Shown here piece by piece: positions 1-7,755 of a stretch of 32,743 nucleotides of DNA. The notes under the pieces were generated by a model. The model was given only the letters and a program-made list of their open reading frames with translations. It made no database searches and had not been told where the DNA came from. Positions within the stretch are counted from its first letter, which is position 1. Each line of letters begins with the position of its first letter. This DNA is from Methylobacterium sp. (GTDB taxonomy: Bacteria; Pseudomonadota; Alphaproteobacteria; Rhizobiales; Beijerinckiaceae), in NCBI RefSeq assembly GCF_019745455.1, contig NZ_JAIETD010000136.1:1-32743 (forward strand). The letters run 5' to 3'. Both the position numbers and the translations under genes were made by a program.

Positions 1-159
1 GCCGACGTGACCCCAGTTCAGCGTTTCAACATCGACATTGAAATGATCCTCGCTGAGCGCAGTCAATCGGGCAAGCATTGCGTCGATCTCCGCCTTTTTG
101 GCGATGAAGGCGGCAACCGCCTTGCTGTTGTCCGTCGCCCTGCGCGCTGAAGTCTGCAT
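1..159 (-). CDS. Small conserved protein, partial (left edge)
   Basis: The minus strand reads an uninterrupted 53 codons from ATG at 159 to the window edge, so the 3' end is missing. A strong ribosome binding site, GGAGG, lies 7 nt before the ATG. The protein begins MQTSARRATDNSKAV and includes a stretch ending ETLNWGHVG. I recall similar small proteins of unknown function, with a conserved NWGHVG motif, from Rhodobacterales genomes and prophage regions, but cannot name a family. It is transcribed away from the phage tail-like gene that follows. No function is assigned. Confidence 0.6.
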   Translation of the reverse strand, partial: MQTSARRATDNSKAVAAFIAKKAEIDAMLARLTALSEDHFNVDVETLNWGHVG

Positions 160-289
160 GATCGCCTCCGTTCGTTAGGTCGATACATGCGTAATCCGCC
201 GCGATCATCAACGGCTAAAACGATTGTGTGATGGCGTGTTTGGTCGCAGGGCGTCGCAGGCGAGAAGTGGGGAATTAGGAAGGTCTGTC

Positions 290-913
290 ATGCGCATCGA
301 GATCAGGACAGACGCGATCTTCGCCCGCTTCGGCGCCGCGATCGACATGATGAGCGCGAATGCCCGCCAGGAGATGGCGCGCGGCCTCGCACGTGGTGGC
401 GAGAAGCTGCGCACGCCGGTGCGTCGCGCGTTGAAGGAACAGACCAGCGTCAAGCGCTACGGGACGATCGTCGCCAACACCCGCGGCTGGCGCGACGCCA
501 GTGCGCTGACTTACACGATCGAGGCCTCGGGCAAGGGCCTGCCCCTGTCGGAATTCCCGCACAAGGCGAGCCGCTCGAAGCGCCTGGCGCTCCGGTGGTC
601 CGCCAAAGAGCACTGGCGACTGCAGAAACGGGATGGAAGCGGGCGTTTCGGCGTGCTGCCAGGCATGAACGACACCGGCGTCTCGGCGACAATGTGGATG
701 AAGAAACGCGGCTTCGTGCGATCCTTCGTTCATCCACAGCGCGGTCCGCTCATGCAGCGCGTCGCCGGCAAGAAAGGCATGCGCAAGATCTACGGTCCGT
801 CGTTGCCGAAAGAGCTGACCATCGGCCGCACGGCGCAGACGTTCCAGCGCCTCGCGCGCAGCATCGTCATGGACGAGATCGAGAAACGCCTGGCGCGCCT
901 GATGCCGAAGTGA
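290..913 (+). CDS. Phage tail/virion morphogenesis-like protein
   Basis: The 207-residue basic protein starts at ATG 290, chosen over the upstream ATG 224 because AGGAAGG lies 6 nt before it. It is rich in Arg, Lys and aromatic residues, with no membrane segment or signal peptide. The pattern of basic helices with a central region containing YTIEASGKGLPLSEFP resembles phage minor tail proteins of the GpZ kind, which act in tail completion. This is an inference from general resemblance. Its neighbours (ParB-domain gene, terminase remnant) are also phage-like, which supports a prophage origin. It appears intact, unlike the genes after it. Confidence 0.5.
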   Translation: MRIEIRTDAIFARFGAAIDMMSANARQEMARGLARGGEKLRTPVRRALKEQTSVKRYGTIVANTRGWRDASALTYTIEASGKGLPLSEFPHKASRSKRLALRWSAKEHWRLQKRDGSGRFGVLPGMNDTGVSATMWMKKRGFVRSFVHPQRGPLMQRVAGKKGMRKIYGPSLPKELTIGRTAQTFQRLARSIVMDEIEKRLARLMPK

Positions 914-1021
914 TCGCGATGCGCGCCTCAGTGTTGCGCATGCGAGACAGCGTTACATTCATGCAACGCGCGGGTCCTTCCTGGGCGCGCTGAGCCGCGG
1001 TGCGGCGGCAGCCCGCCTTTT

Positions 1022-1046
1022 GAGCGTTTTTCGCTCTTTCGATTTT
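1022..1046 (+). terminator. Possible rho-independent terminator
   Basis: A short stem, GAGCG/CGCTC with a loop of five T, spans 1022-1036 and is followed by TTTCGATTTT. It lies between the tail-like gene (ends 913) and the ParB-domain gene (starts 1072), where a terminator would fit. The stem is only 5 bp, so this is tentative. Confidence 0.35.
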
Positions 1047-1071
1047 GCATTTGGTTTGGGTGGGAGAACGC

Positions 1072-1356
1072 ATGCCCAAGGACGCATCGCAGCCTGAGCG
1101 CGGGATTTTCGGACCCGCGGTCGAGGCGGCGGAGATGCGCCCGCTCGCGGTTCTCGTTCCCTACGCCCGCAACAGCCGCACGCACTCGCCCGAGCAGGTC
1201 GATCAGATCGTCCGCTCCATGGAGACCTACGGGTGGACGGTGCCGATCCTCGTCGATCCGGACGGCGGCGTCATCGCCGGACATGGACGTTTGCTCGCCG
1301 CCGAGAAGATTGGATGGACGCGGGTCCCGTGCCTGGTGGCGCGGGGCTGGTCGGAT
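1072..1356 (+). pseudogene. ParB N-terminal domain protein, truncated
   Basis: Translation from ATG 1072 (GGGAG 5 nt upstream) gives about 95 residues of a ParB/Srx-type N-terminal domain. It shows PYARNSRTHSPEQVDQI, then a VDPDGGVIAGHGRLLAA segment, the usual GHGR motif of the family. In phages such domains often begin DNA methyltransferases or regulators. Similarity stops at LVARGWSD, near 1356, where the sequence runs into an antisense IS110 transposase fragment. The open frame continues to 1392 only by chance. The 3' part of the gene is lost, so it is called a pseudogene. Confidence 0.7.
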
Positions 1357-1663
1357 GGGCGATGCCGAGCGCGTCGCGCCGGTCGGTCTTGATCGGCATG
1401 GCTTTCAGCGCGCCCTTCACCTGGCGGGTCTCCATCAGGACCGCCTCTAAGCCAGCCTCGCGCAGATGCCGGTGCAGCCACTGCGAAAGAGGTCCGGCTT
1501 CCAGACCGACGAACACGATATCCAGGTTAAGGTCGAGAAGGAACGCGATCAGCGGCTCGGGTTCGCAGACGACCTTCGCCTCGCGCACCACGGCGCCGGA
1601 CTGGTTCACAACGCAGACGGCGCAGCTTTCGAGCGACACGTCGATACCGACAAAATGATCCAT
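1356..1663 (-). mobile_element. IS110-family transposase fragment (N-terminal part)
   Basis: On the minus strand, ATG 1663 (GGAGG about 8 nt upstream) begins MDHFVGIDVSLESCAVCV. This is the typical start of IS110-family DEDD transposases, with the first catalytic Asp in GIDVS. It continues through GLEAGPLSQWLHRHLREAG and KTDRRDALGIAH, the conserved RRDA region of the domain, then stops matching at about 1356. Only about 100 of the usual 300-400 residues remain. The break coincides exactly with the end of the ParB homology, so a deletion probably joined the inside of the IS to the inside of the phage gene. It cannot transpose on its own. Confidence 0.85.
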
Positions 1664-1734
1664 GGTCTCGTCCTCCCGTTCGGATCGCTGCCGCCGACCG
1701 GGACGGTCGGCCGTGACAGGACGATAGCCACCTC

Positions 1735-1866
1735 ATGGCAGACCACACATCGCAACGCCGGGTCCGGGAGCGACTCGCCCATTACGGCATCTCCGAGCGC
1801 ACGGCTTATCAACTCGATAAGCACCTGACTTTGAATGATAATCGGAGCTGGCGATGCAGGGCATGA
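1735..1866 (+). CDS. Small 43-residue phage-type ORF
   Basis: ATG 1735 to TGA 1866 encodes 43 residues including RERLAHYGISERTAYQLDKH, which could form a small helix-turn-helix. Its stop codon overlaps the ATG of the terminase-like remnant (ATGA at 1863-1866), the pattern of translational coupling. There is no clear ribosome binding site. The 5' end may have been changed by the IS110 insertion. It may be a genuine small phage gene or only the tail of a longer one; no function is assigned. Confidence 0.35.
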   Translation: MADHTSQRRVRERLAHYGISERTAYQLDKHLTLNDNRSWRCRA

Positions 1867-1987
1867 GTGAGCGCCAGTACGCCGCCCATGTCGGGCTGTC
1901 GCGCGGCGCGATCCGAGACAGGCGAAGGCCGCCGGCCGGCTCGTCCTGCACGAGGATGGCAGCATCGACCCCGCGGCTCCAAGGTGA
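1863..1987 (+). pseudogene. Terminase small subunit (Nu1)-like remnant, frameshifted
   Basis: ATG 1863 begins MSERQYAAHVGLSRGAI, which matches the winged-helix N-terminus of Nu1-like small terminase/DNA-packaging proteins of Rhodobacterales phages. After GAI (about 1912) the frame breaks. The expected continuation AKAAGRLVLHEDGSIDPAA is found in another frame up to a TGA at 1985-1987. The remainder, and the large terminase expected downstream, are absent. The gene has therefore suffered an indel and a 3' truncation. In intact phages this protein recognises packaging sites on DNA. Confidence 0.65.
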
Positions 1988-2154
1988 CACAGGCAAGAGA
2001 CGACAGATGCTGCCTATCCCGCGGCCACCAGCCTTCCTCTGAACTTTGCCGAAACGCCAAGTTCCCAGAGAACACAACAGAGTATCAATACGCAAAGAGC
2101 ATTGACCGACGAAAAGTCTGCGGCGACGACATAATCAGGGCGACCGAGACGGAG

Positions 2155-2910
2155 CTACGGCGAGAGGGCCGCTGACAAGGCGAGCCAGGCGAGCGCCTCA
2201 GATACCGCCTGAACAGCTCCCAGGACATCGCCTGTCTGTCCGCCAATATGGCGTACCGCCAATACCGCGATGATGCACGTCGCGACCGCTGCTGTGATGA
2301 TCACCACAAGCGCGGACCAGCCCATCGTCAGCGTCAAACCCGTGACAAGCATTGCTCCGGGAACCCATGCCATGCGCAAGCCAGCAGCCGCGGAAAAGCC
2401 AAGCCCGTCACCACGCGCCGCCGGCAGCGCCAGAAGAACAGCGAGCATGGCAAGCCGGGAGGAAACCGCGATCGTCAGGGCGGTAGCCAGCGTCAGATAG
2501 CCGGCGATGTCGCCCAAGGCCGCCGCGCTTGTGCCAACCGCGAGGATGAGGGCCACGACGCCATAGCTGCCGATCCGGCTGTCGCGCATGATCTCGAGGC
2601 AATGCGTCCGATCACGGCCCCCACCGATACCGTCGACGAAATCGGCAAGACCATCCTGGTGCAGACCCCCAGTGACAAGAATAGTTGCAGCGATGGCTGC
2701 AAGAGCTGCGGCGTCGGGTCCAATGCCTATGGCGATAGCGCCGTGCAGGACCGCCCACGTTACGGTGCCGACAACCAGCCCTACGAGCGGATAGGCCCAT
2801 TGCGCTTCGGCGAGGCTCGGCGCGGGATCGCGCAGCTTGCCGACAGGCAGGCGCGTCAGCAGCATGAAGGCCAGCCGTGCCTCGTCGAAGCGCCGGCGCA
2901 GAGGCGTCAT
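2155..2910 (-). CDS. cobS: Adenosylcobinamide-GDP ribazoletransferase (cobalamin synthase)
   Basis: This 251-residue integral membrane enzyme (CobS of Salmonella, CobV of Pseudomonas denitrificans) joins AdoCbi-GDP with alpha-ribazole or its phosphate, the last condensation of cobalamin assembly. Family motifs are clear: GGLHQDGLADFVDGIGGG with acidic metal-binding residues (about 82-99), then RDSRIGSYGV. Several hydrophobic segments follow. The length is normal. Its ATG overlaps the cobT stop by 4 nt (ATGA), so cobU-cobT-cobS form one minus-strand operon, with cobS last. The gene ends next to degraded phage DNA, but its own reading frame is intact. Confidence 0.95.
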   Translation of the reverse strand: MTPLRRRFDEARLAFMLLTRLPVGKLRDPAPSLAEAQWAYPLVGLVVGTVTWAVLHGAIAIGIGPDAAALAAIAATILVTGGLHQDGLADFVDGIGGGRDRTHCLEIMRDSRIGSYGVVALILAVGTSAAALGDIAGYLTLATALTIAVSSRLAMLAVLLALPAARGDGLGFSAAAGLRMAWVPGAMLVTGLTLTMGWSALVVIITAAVATCIIAVLAVRHIGGQTGDVLGAVQAVSEALAWLALSAALSP

Positions 2911-3911
2911 CCGATGCCCGCCTCGGCGAAGGTGGCCATCCCGTCATGGCAGGCCAGCGCGCCGCGCAGCACGCCAAGCGCCAGCGCCGCGCCGGGGCCC
3001 TCGCCAAGCGCCATGCCGAGGTCCAGAACCGGGTCCTGGCCCATCGCGGCGCAGAGCCGCGCATGGCCCGGCTCGGCGCTGCGATGCGCGACGAGGCAGT
3101 GATCGAGCAAGGAAGGTTTCGCGCCGTGGAGCGGCGCGACAGCCGCCGTGCAGATGTAGCCGTCGAGCAGCACCGGGATGCGCGCGAGCCGCGCCGCGAT
3201 CACGGCGCCGCAAAGGGCGGCCTGCTCGCGTCCGCCGAGGGCTGCGAGCATGTGCAGCGGCGCAAGGCCCGCATGGCGGGCCACGCCTTCGGCCACCACG
3301 TGCGCTTTCAGCGCCAGCCCGTCTGCATCGCTGCCGGTGCCGCGCCCGACCCAATCCTCGGGCGCGCCGCCGCAGACAGCGTGGGCGAGGGCGGCGGACA
3401 CGGTCGAATTTCCTATGCCCATCTCCCCCAGGATCACGACATCTGCTGCCAGATCGACGGCCGACGCGCCGCGCTTCAGGGCGTCGAGACACTCGGCTTC
3501 GGACATCGCCGGCTCGGTCGTGAAATCCGCCGTGGGCCGGTCGAGGTCGAGGGGAACGACCGTCAACTCGGCCCCGGCAACCCGCGCCAACTGGTTGATC
3601 GCGGCGCCCCCCGCCTCGAAATTCGCGACCATCAGCGCGGTGACGGCCTGCGGGAACGGGTTCACGCCCCGGGCGCAGATTCCGTGGTTTCCGGCGAAGA
3701 CCAGCGCCTGCGCCCTGTCGATCCGCGGGCGGTCGGTGCCGCGCCACCCGGCCATGAAGGCTGCCATGTCCTCCAGACGTCCCAGCGAACCCGGCGGCTT
3801 GGTCAGCTGTGCCTGCCGGGCGCGGGCGGCCTTTATCGCGTCCGTATCTGGGCCGGGCAGGTCGAGACCAAGAAGATCGTCGAGGCAGGACAGGTCGGAC
3901 AGGTTGGTCAT
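2907..3911 (-). CDS. cobT: Nicotinate-nucleotide:dimethylbenzimidazole phosphoribosyltransferase
   Basis: This 334-residue cytosolic enzyme (CobT in Salmonella, CobU in P. denitrificans) activates dimethylbenzimidazole to alpha-ribazole phosphate using nicotinate mononucleotide. Visible family features are KPPGSLGRLE at residues 38-47, FAGNHGI near 73, GEMGIGNSTV in the middle, and the LGEGPGAA loop with the likely catalytic Glu304. The length is typical. It overlaps cobU upstream and cobS downstream by 4 nt each. No bluB gene for making dimethylbenzimidazole is present in the window, so that substrate must come from elsewhere in the genome or from outside. Confidence 0.96.
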   Translation of the reverse strand: MTNLSDLSCLDDLLGLDLPGPDTDAIKAARARQAQLTKPPGSLGRLEDMAAFMAGWRGTDRPRIDRAQALVFAGNHGICARGVNPFPQAVTALMVANFEAGGAAINQLARVAGAELTVVPLDLDRPTADFTTEPAMSEAECLDALKRGASAVDLAADVVILGEMGIGNSTVSAALAHAVCGGAPEDWVGRGTGSDADGLALKAHVVAEGVARHAGLAPLHMLAALGGREQAALCGAVIAARLARIPVLLDGYICTAAVAPLHGAKPSLLDHCLVAHRSAEPGHARLCAAMGQDPVLDLGMALGEGPGAALALGVLRGALACHDGMATFAEAGIG

Positions 3912-4420
3912 TGCGGCTTTACCTTAATCGGATGGCCCGCGACGCAGAACCAGAGCTCGTCGCAGGCCTCGGCGATCCGCTGGTTGGTCAGCCCCGCTGC
4001 ATCCCGGAAGGCGCGCGCGAGCGCGTTCTCGGGGACGATCCCGGCGCCCACTTCGTTCGTGACGAAGACTACCGGCGCGGTCAGCCGCGGCACGAGATCG
4101 GTGAGCGCTGCAACCTCGGCCTCCCAGTCGCGCTCGCCAAGCATCAGGTTCGTCAGCCAGAGCGTCAGGCAATCCACGAGCCGCGGAGGGCCGCCGTCGC
4201 TTGTCTGCAGGACGTCGCAGAGCGCGAACGCCTCGGCCCGTGTCGTCCACTCTGGTCCACGTCGCGCCTGGTGCCGCGCGATACGGTCTGCCATCTCGGC
4301 ATCGCGTGCTTCGGCGGTCGCGATGTAAATCGCCGGTCGCCCAAGCGACAGCGTGACGCGCTCGGCGAAACAGCTCTTGCCGGACCGGGCCCCGCCGGTG
4401 ATCAGGATCGACTTTGTCAT
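3908..4420 (-). CDS. cobU: Adenosylcobinamide kinase / phosphate guanylyltransferase
   Basis: This bifunctional enzyme (CobU of Salmonella, CobP of P. denitrificans) phosphorylates adenosylcobinamide and then transfers GMP to give AdoCbi-GDP. The 170 residues start MTKSILITGGARSGKS, with the P-loop at 9-16. Next come the YIATAEARDAEM segment carrying the family's RIxxHxxRR motif (RIARHQARR), then LVDCLTLWLTNLM and VTNEVGAGIVPEN. ATG 4420 was chosen because family members begin close to the P-loop; an in-frame ATG at 4474 would overlap the divergent phosphatase gene. No clear ribosome binding site is visible. It heads the cobU-cobT-cobS operon. Confidence 0.95.
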   Translation of the reverse strand: MTKSILITGGARSGKSCFAERVTLSLGRPAIYIATAEARDAEMADRIARHQARRGPEWTTRAEAFALCDVLQTSDGGPPRLVDCLTLWLTNLMLGERDWEAEVAALTDLVPRLTAPVVFVTNEVGAGIVPENALARAFRDAAGLTNQRIAEACDELWFCVAGHPIKVKPQ

Positions 4421-4463
4421 CACGGCGTGAAAAGCAGGTTTGGCAGAGTTTGGAAAGGCTTCA

Positions 4464-5045
4464 ATGACACCCATCGGACCATCGGAACTCATCCTGATCC
4501 GGCATGCACCCTCAGAGGCGGGTGGACGGCTGGCGGGGCGGCGTGACGTGCCGGCGCGGCTGACGGATGGTGCGGCGCTCTCGCGGCTCGGTGCCGCGAT
4601 GAGGTGTGTGCGATCGGTCGTGACAAGCCCGGCGCTGCGGTGCCGCCAGACGGCGGAGGCGCTGTTTCCGGCGCGCGTGCTGCCTGAAGATGCCCGGCTC
4701 TGGGAGCAGGATTTCGGCGCGCATGAAGGCCTTCTGCCGAAGGAGGTGCCGGACCTCGGGCCGCTCGACCGGGCGGCGCTGGCGCAGGTCTCACCACCCG
4801 ACGGCGAGAGCTTCGCGGCGATGGCCGCACGCGTGACGCCAGCCCTTGTCGAACTCGCCGCGATTGCGATGGAAGACGGGCCGGTCGCCGTCGTGGCCCA
4901 TGCAGGCACGGTGCGGACGGGTCTTGCCCTTGCGCTCGAAGATGTGCCTGCCGCACTCGCTTTCGAGGTAGCACCGCTGTCGGTGACACGGCTGCGTTGC
5001 TTGCCGGGCGCTTTCTCCGTCGTCTGTGTCAATGCCACGGTCTGA
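4464..5045 (+). CDS. Histidine phosphatase, probable alpha-ribazole phosphatase
   Basis: This is a 193-residue phosphoglycerate-mutase-type histidine phosphatase. The phosphate-accepting motif is LIRHAPSEAGG, with Arg13 and His14. Later come SVVTSPALRCRQTAEAL, WEQDFGAHEG and the second catalytic His in VVAHAGTVRTGL. ATG 4464 is preferred over 4440 because GGAAAGG lies just upstream. Encoded beside cobU, bluE, cobD and cobC, it most likely removes the 5' phosphate of alpha-ribazole phosphate or cobalamin phosphate (CobC activity of Salmonella). This substrate is inferred from context. It starts 43 nt from the divergent cobU and leads a plus-strand operon. Confidence 0.85.
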   Translation: MTPIGPSELILIRHAPSEAGGRLAGRRDVPARLTDGAALSRLGAAMRCVRSVVTSPALRCRQTAEALFPARVLPEDARLWEQDFGAHEGLLPKEVPDLGPLDRAALAQVSPPDGESFAAMAARVTPALVELAAIAMEDGPVAVVAHAGTVRTGLALALEDVPAALAFEVAPLSVTRLRCLPGAFSVVCVNATV

Positions 5046-5048
5046 GCC

Positions 5049-5840
5049 ATGGTCTTCGTCGCGGGGCATTTCGGAGAATGGTTACAGGGCACCGTCGGTC
5101 CGGACCGACGGGTTGCTCTGGTGACCCTCGCCTGTCCGGTGGCCGGGGTGCAGGCAGAGGTGACCGGGTCCGGTGCGCTCGCGATCGAGCAGAACGCGGA
5201 CCTGGTCGATGACGCGCGCTGCCGGCGCTTCCTGTCGGCTCTCGGGCTTGTGGAGCGAGGACATGTGCGACTTCGGGCCGATCTGCTGCCCGGTGGCGGC
5301 GCGGGCATGTCGACGGCCGCGCTGGTGGCGCTGGCCCGGGCAGCGGGAGCGGCGGAAGACCGGATCGCCGAGGCCTGCCTCGCCGTCGAGGGGGCCACCG
5401 ATCCCTTGATGCTGGCGCGTCCCGATGGCGTGCTTTGGGCGCCTCGCGATGCGCGGCCCCTGCGAGAGGTGCCGCTGCCGCCCGAAGCCGAGATCGTCGG
5501 CGGGTTCTGGGGGCCGCCGTGCCGCACCGATCCACAGGACCTCGCCTTTCCCCACATGGATGACCTCGTTGCGGCATGGGCGGAGGGGCCGCAGCTTGCA
5601 GAGGCCGCGCGGCTGGCCTCCCTTTCAGCGGAGCGGACGACGGCCTTGCGCGGTCCACAGGACGATCCGACGCCAGCTATCGCCCGAAGGCTGGGCGCCT
5701 CGGGTCACGCGCGGGCGCATACCGGGTCGGCTCGGGCGCTGATCTTCGCGCCGGGCGAGGCCCCGGCCGAAGCCGAGACGACGTTGACGGAGGCGGGCTT
5801 AACCCATGTGCGGCGCTTCCGCACCGGGGGTCGGGCATGA
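5049..5840 (+). CDS. bluE: GHMP kinase, L-threonine kinase (BluE/PduX-like)
   Basis: This 263-residue GHMP-family kinase opens with VAGHFGEWLQGTVGP and carries the phosphate-binding glycine loop LPGGGAGMSTAAL at about 80-92. PduX of Salmonella and BluE of Rhodobacter are the cobalamin-linked members; PduX phosphorylates L-threonine to L-threonine phosphate, the substrate of CobC. It lies 3 nt after the phosphatase gene and overlaps cobD by 4 nt, followed by cobC, which matches that route exactly. The C-terminal third is less conserved. The substrate is an inference from the neighbours; the GHMP fold is clear. Confidence 0.88.
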   Translation: MVFVAGHFGEWLQGTVGPDRRVALVTLACPVAGVQAEVTGSGALAIEQNADLVDDARCRRFLSALGLVERGHVRLRADLLPGGGAGMSTAALVALARAAGAAEDRIAEACLAVEGATDPLMLARPDGVLWAPRDARPLREVPLPPEAEIVGGFWGPPCRTDPQDLAFPHMDDLVAAWAEGPQLAEAARLASLSAERTTALRGPQDDPTPAIARRLGASGHARAHTGSARALIFAPGEAPAEAETTLTEAGLTHVRRFRTGGRA

Positions 5841-6778
5841 GCATGGCTGCTGTCATGGTCCTGGCCCTTGCCATCGACGCTGCCCTCGGCTGGCCCGATC
5901 GGGTCTATGCCCGGATTGGCCATCCCGTGACCTGGATCGGTGCTCTGATCGCGGGACTTGAGGCGCGGCTCAATCGGGGCGACGTCTTGCAACGGCGTCT
6001 CATGGGAACGGTATGCGTCGTGGTCGTGCTTGCCGCAGCGACGGTCCCCGCGGTCGCGATCCAGTCTGCCCTGCCACATGGAGCCATCGGCCTGATCCTC
6101 GCTGCGATCCTCGCCTGGCCGCTGATCGCCGCGCGGTCGCTCTACACCCATGTGGCCGCCGTGGCCCAACCCCTGGCGGCAGGCGATCTGGACGCCGCGC
6201 GGGCTGCCGTGGCGATGATCGTCGGTCGCGATCCGGCCCGGCTCGATGCCGCCGGTGTCGCGCGCGCCGGTATCGAGAGCCTAGCCGAAAACACGTCGGA
6301 CGGGGTCACGGCGCCGCTCTTCTGGGGGGGGGTCCTGGGCCTGCCGGGGCTAGTTGCCAACAAGGCCATCAACACGCTCGACTCGATGATCGGGCATCGC
6401 AATGACCGCTACGAGGATTTCGGCAAGGTCGCGGCCCGGCTCGACGACGTTGCGAACCTGATCCCCGCGCGGCTCACCGGTCTGTTGTTCGGTCTGGTGT
6501 CTCGGCGACCGAATGCGGCGCTTGGCGTCATGCTGCGCGACGCGCGCCACCATCGCTCGCCGAATGCGGGCTGGCCCGAGGCCGCGATGGCCGGCGCGCT
6601 CGGGATTCGACTGTCCGGGCCCCGGATCTACGGCGACCGTGTGGCCGAAGAGCCCTGGGTGAACGATGGCGCCCCCGATCCAGGTGCGGACGACATGGGC
6701 CGCGCGCTTGCGCTCTATCTCAGGGCCATGGTCCTGTGCGGTGCGATACTGCTGGCCTTCGCATGGGGTGGGTTTTGA
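5837..6778 (+). CDS. cobD: Adenosylcobinamide-phosphate synthase (CobD/CbiB)
   Basis: This 313-residue membrane protein attaches (R)-1-amino-2-propanol or its phosphate to adenosylcobyric acid. Motifs are GHPVTWIGALI near the N-terminus, SLAENTSDGVTAPLFW in the middle and INTLDSMIGHRNDRYEDFGK after it. At least four hydrophobic segments are visible. The start ATG overlaps the bluE stop by 4 nt; a longer upstream open frame is antisense-like noise inside bluE. A run of nine G (6324-6332) encodes Trp-Gly-Gly in the FWGGVLG segment and is intact here. It is followed 2 nt later by cobC. Confidence 0.95.
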   Translation: MSMAAVMVLALAIDAALGWPDRVYARIGHPVTWIGALIAGLEARLNRGDVLQRRLMGTVCVVVVLAAATVPAVAIQSALPHGAIGLILAAILAWPLIAARSLYTHVAAVAQPLAAGDLDAARAAVAMIVGRDPARLDAAGVARAGIESLAENTSDGVTAPLFWGGVLGLPGLVANKAINTLDSMIGHRNDRYEDFGKVAARLDDVANLIPARLTGLLFGLVSRRPNAALGVMLRDARHHRSPNAGWPEAAMAGALGIRLSGPRIYGDRVAEEPWVNDGAPDPGADDMGRALALYLRAMVLCGAILLAFAWGGF

Positions 6779-6780
6779 GG

Positions 6781-7755
6781 ATGCGCGACCACGGCGGCGA
6801 TCTTGACCGGGCACGGGCGGTTTATGGTGGGTCTGACTGGATCGATCTGTCGACCGGCATCAACCCGGTCGCCTACCCGATGCCGGACCTGCCCCGGCAT
6901 GCGCTGACCGCCTTGCCCACGGCGGAGGACGTCGCGACACTGGAGGCGGCCGCGGCCAAAGCCTACGGCACGACGGCGGATGTCGTGGCCCTGTCGGGCG
7001 CACAGGCGGCGATCCAGCTCGTGCCGCGGCTCAGGCTCCCCGGTTGCGCGTCTGTGCTGGCCCCGAGCTACAACGAACATGCTGCGGCGCTCGCCGCCCA
7101 GGGCTGGCGGGTCAGCGAGGTGGCCGAGCCGGAGTCCATGGCAGGGGCCGACCTCGCCGTCGTCGTCAATCCCAACAACCCGGACGGCCGGCGCTGGACG
7201 CCCGAGGCCCTCGCCGCCCTGGCGGATCGGGTCGGGCTACTGGTCGTCGATGAAAGCTTCGCCGATCCGCATCCCAAACAGTCGCTCGCACCCCGCCTGG
7301 CGGCGCTCGGCGAGCGCGTCCTCATCCTGCGGTCCTTCGGCAAGTTCTACGGCCTTGCCGGCTTGCGCCTTGGCTTTGCGCTCGGCGGGCCGGAAACCAC
7401 CACTTCACTCCGGTCCCTCGCTGGCCCTTGGGCTGTCAGCGGGCCGGCCATCGCGGCGGGGAAGGTTGCATTGGCAGACAGCGCCTGGCAGGCAAAGACC
7501 ATTGCGCGGCTGACACGCGACGCAAGCCGCCTCGATGCCCTGGCCGATGGGGCGGGCTGGCGCTTGGTAGGCGGCACGCTGCTTTTCAGAACCTACGAGA
7601 CGGGCGATGCCGTCGCCGCGCAGGCGCGACTGGCGCGTGCTACGATCTGGTCACGGGTCTTCCCCTACAGCGCGGGCTGGCTGCGACTCGGCCTGCCGGG
7701 GCACGAGGCCGTGTGGGCGCGGCTCGAGGCAGCCCTATCGCGCGGCGGCGAGTAG
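6781..7755 (+). CDS. cobC: Threonine-phosphate decarboxylase-type aminotransferase (CobC)
   Basis: This PLP-dependent fold-type I enzyme of 324 residues is expected to decarboxylate L-threonine phosphate to (R)-1-amino-2-propanol phosphate (CobD activity in Salmonella; CobC in P. denitrificans). Visible features are DLSTGINPVAYP near the N-terminus, VVNPNNPDGR, VDESFADPHP, the PLP lysine in RSFGKFYGLAGLR (Lys188), and the C-terminal Arg in WLRLGLPG. ATG 6781 follows the cobD stop by 2 nt; an in-frame ATG at 6763 lies inside cobD. The 3' end overlaps the convergent cobQ by 21 nt. Confidence 0.94.
   Translation: MRDHGGDLDRARAVYGGSDWIDLSTGINPVAYPMPDLPRHALTALPTAEDVATLEAAAAKAYGTTADVVALSGAQAAIQLVPRLRLPGCASVLAPSYNEHAAALAAQGWRVSEVAEPESMAGADLAVVVNPNNPDGRRWTPEALAALADRVGLLVVDESFADPHPKQSLAPRLAALGERVLILRSFGKFYGLAGLRLGFALGGPETTTSLRSLAGPWAVSGPAIAAGKVALADSAWQAKTIARLTRDASRLDALADGAGWRLVGGTLLFRTYETGDAVAAQARLARATIWSRVFPYSAGWLRLGLPGHEAVWARLEAALSRGGE

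Noticed and set aside
3908..5557. A 549-codon minus-strand open frame extending upstream of cobU
   Set aside because: Everything beyond 4420 (or 4474) is antisense to the phosphatase and bluE genes and has low-complexity Ser/Arg/Ala composition; only the last 170 codons are real coding sequence.
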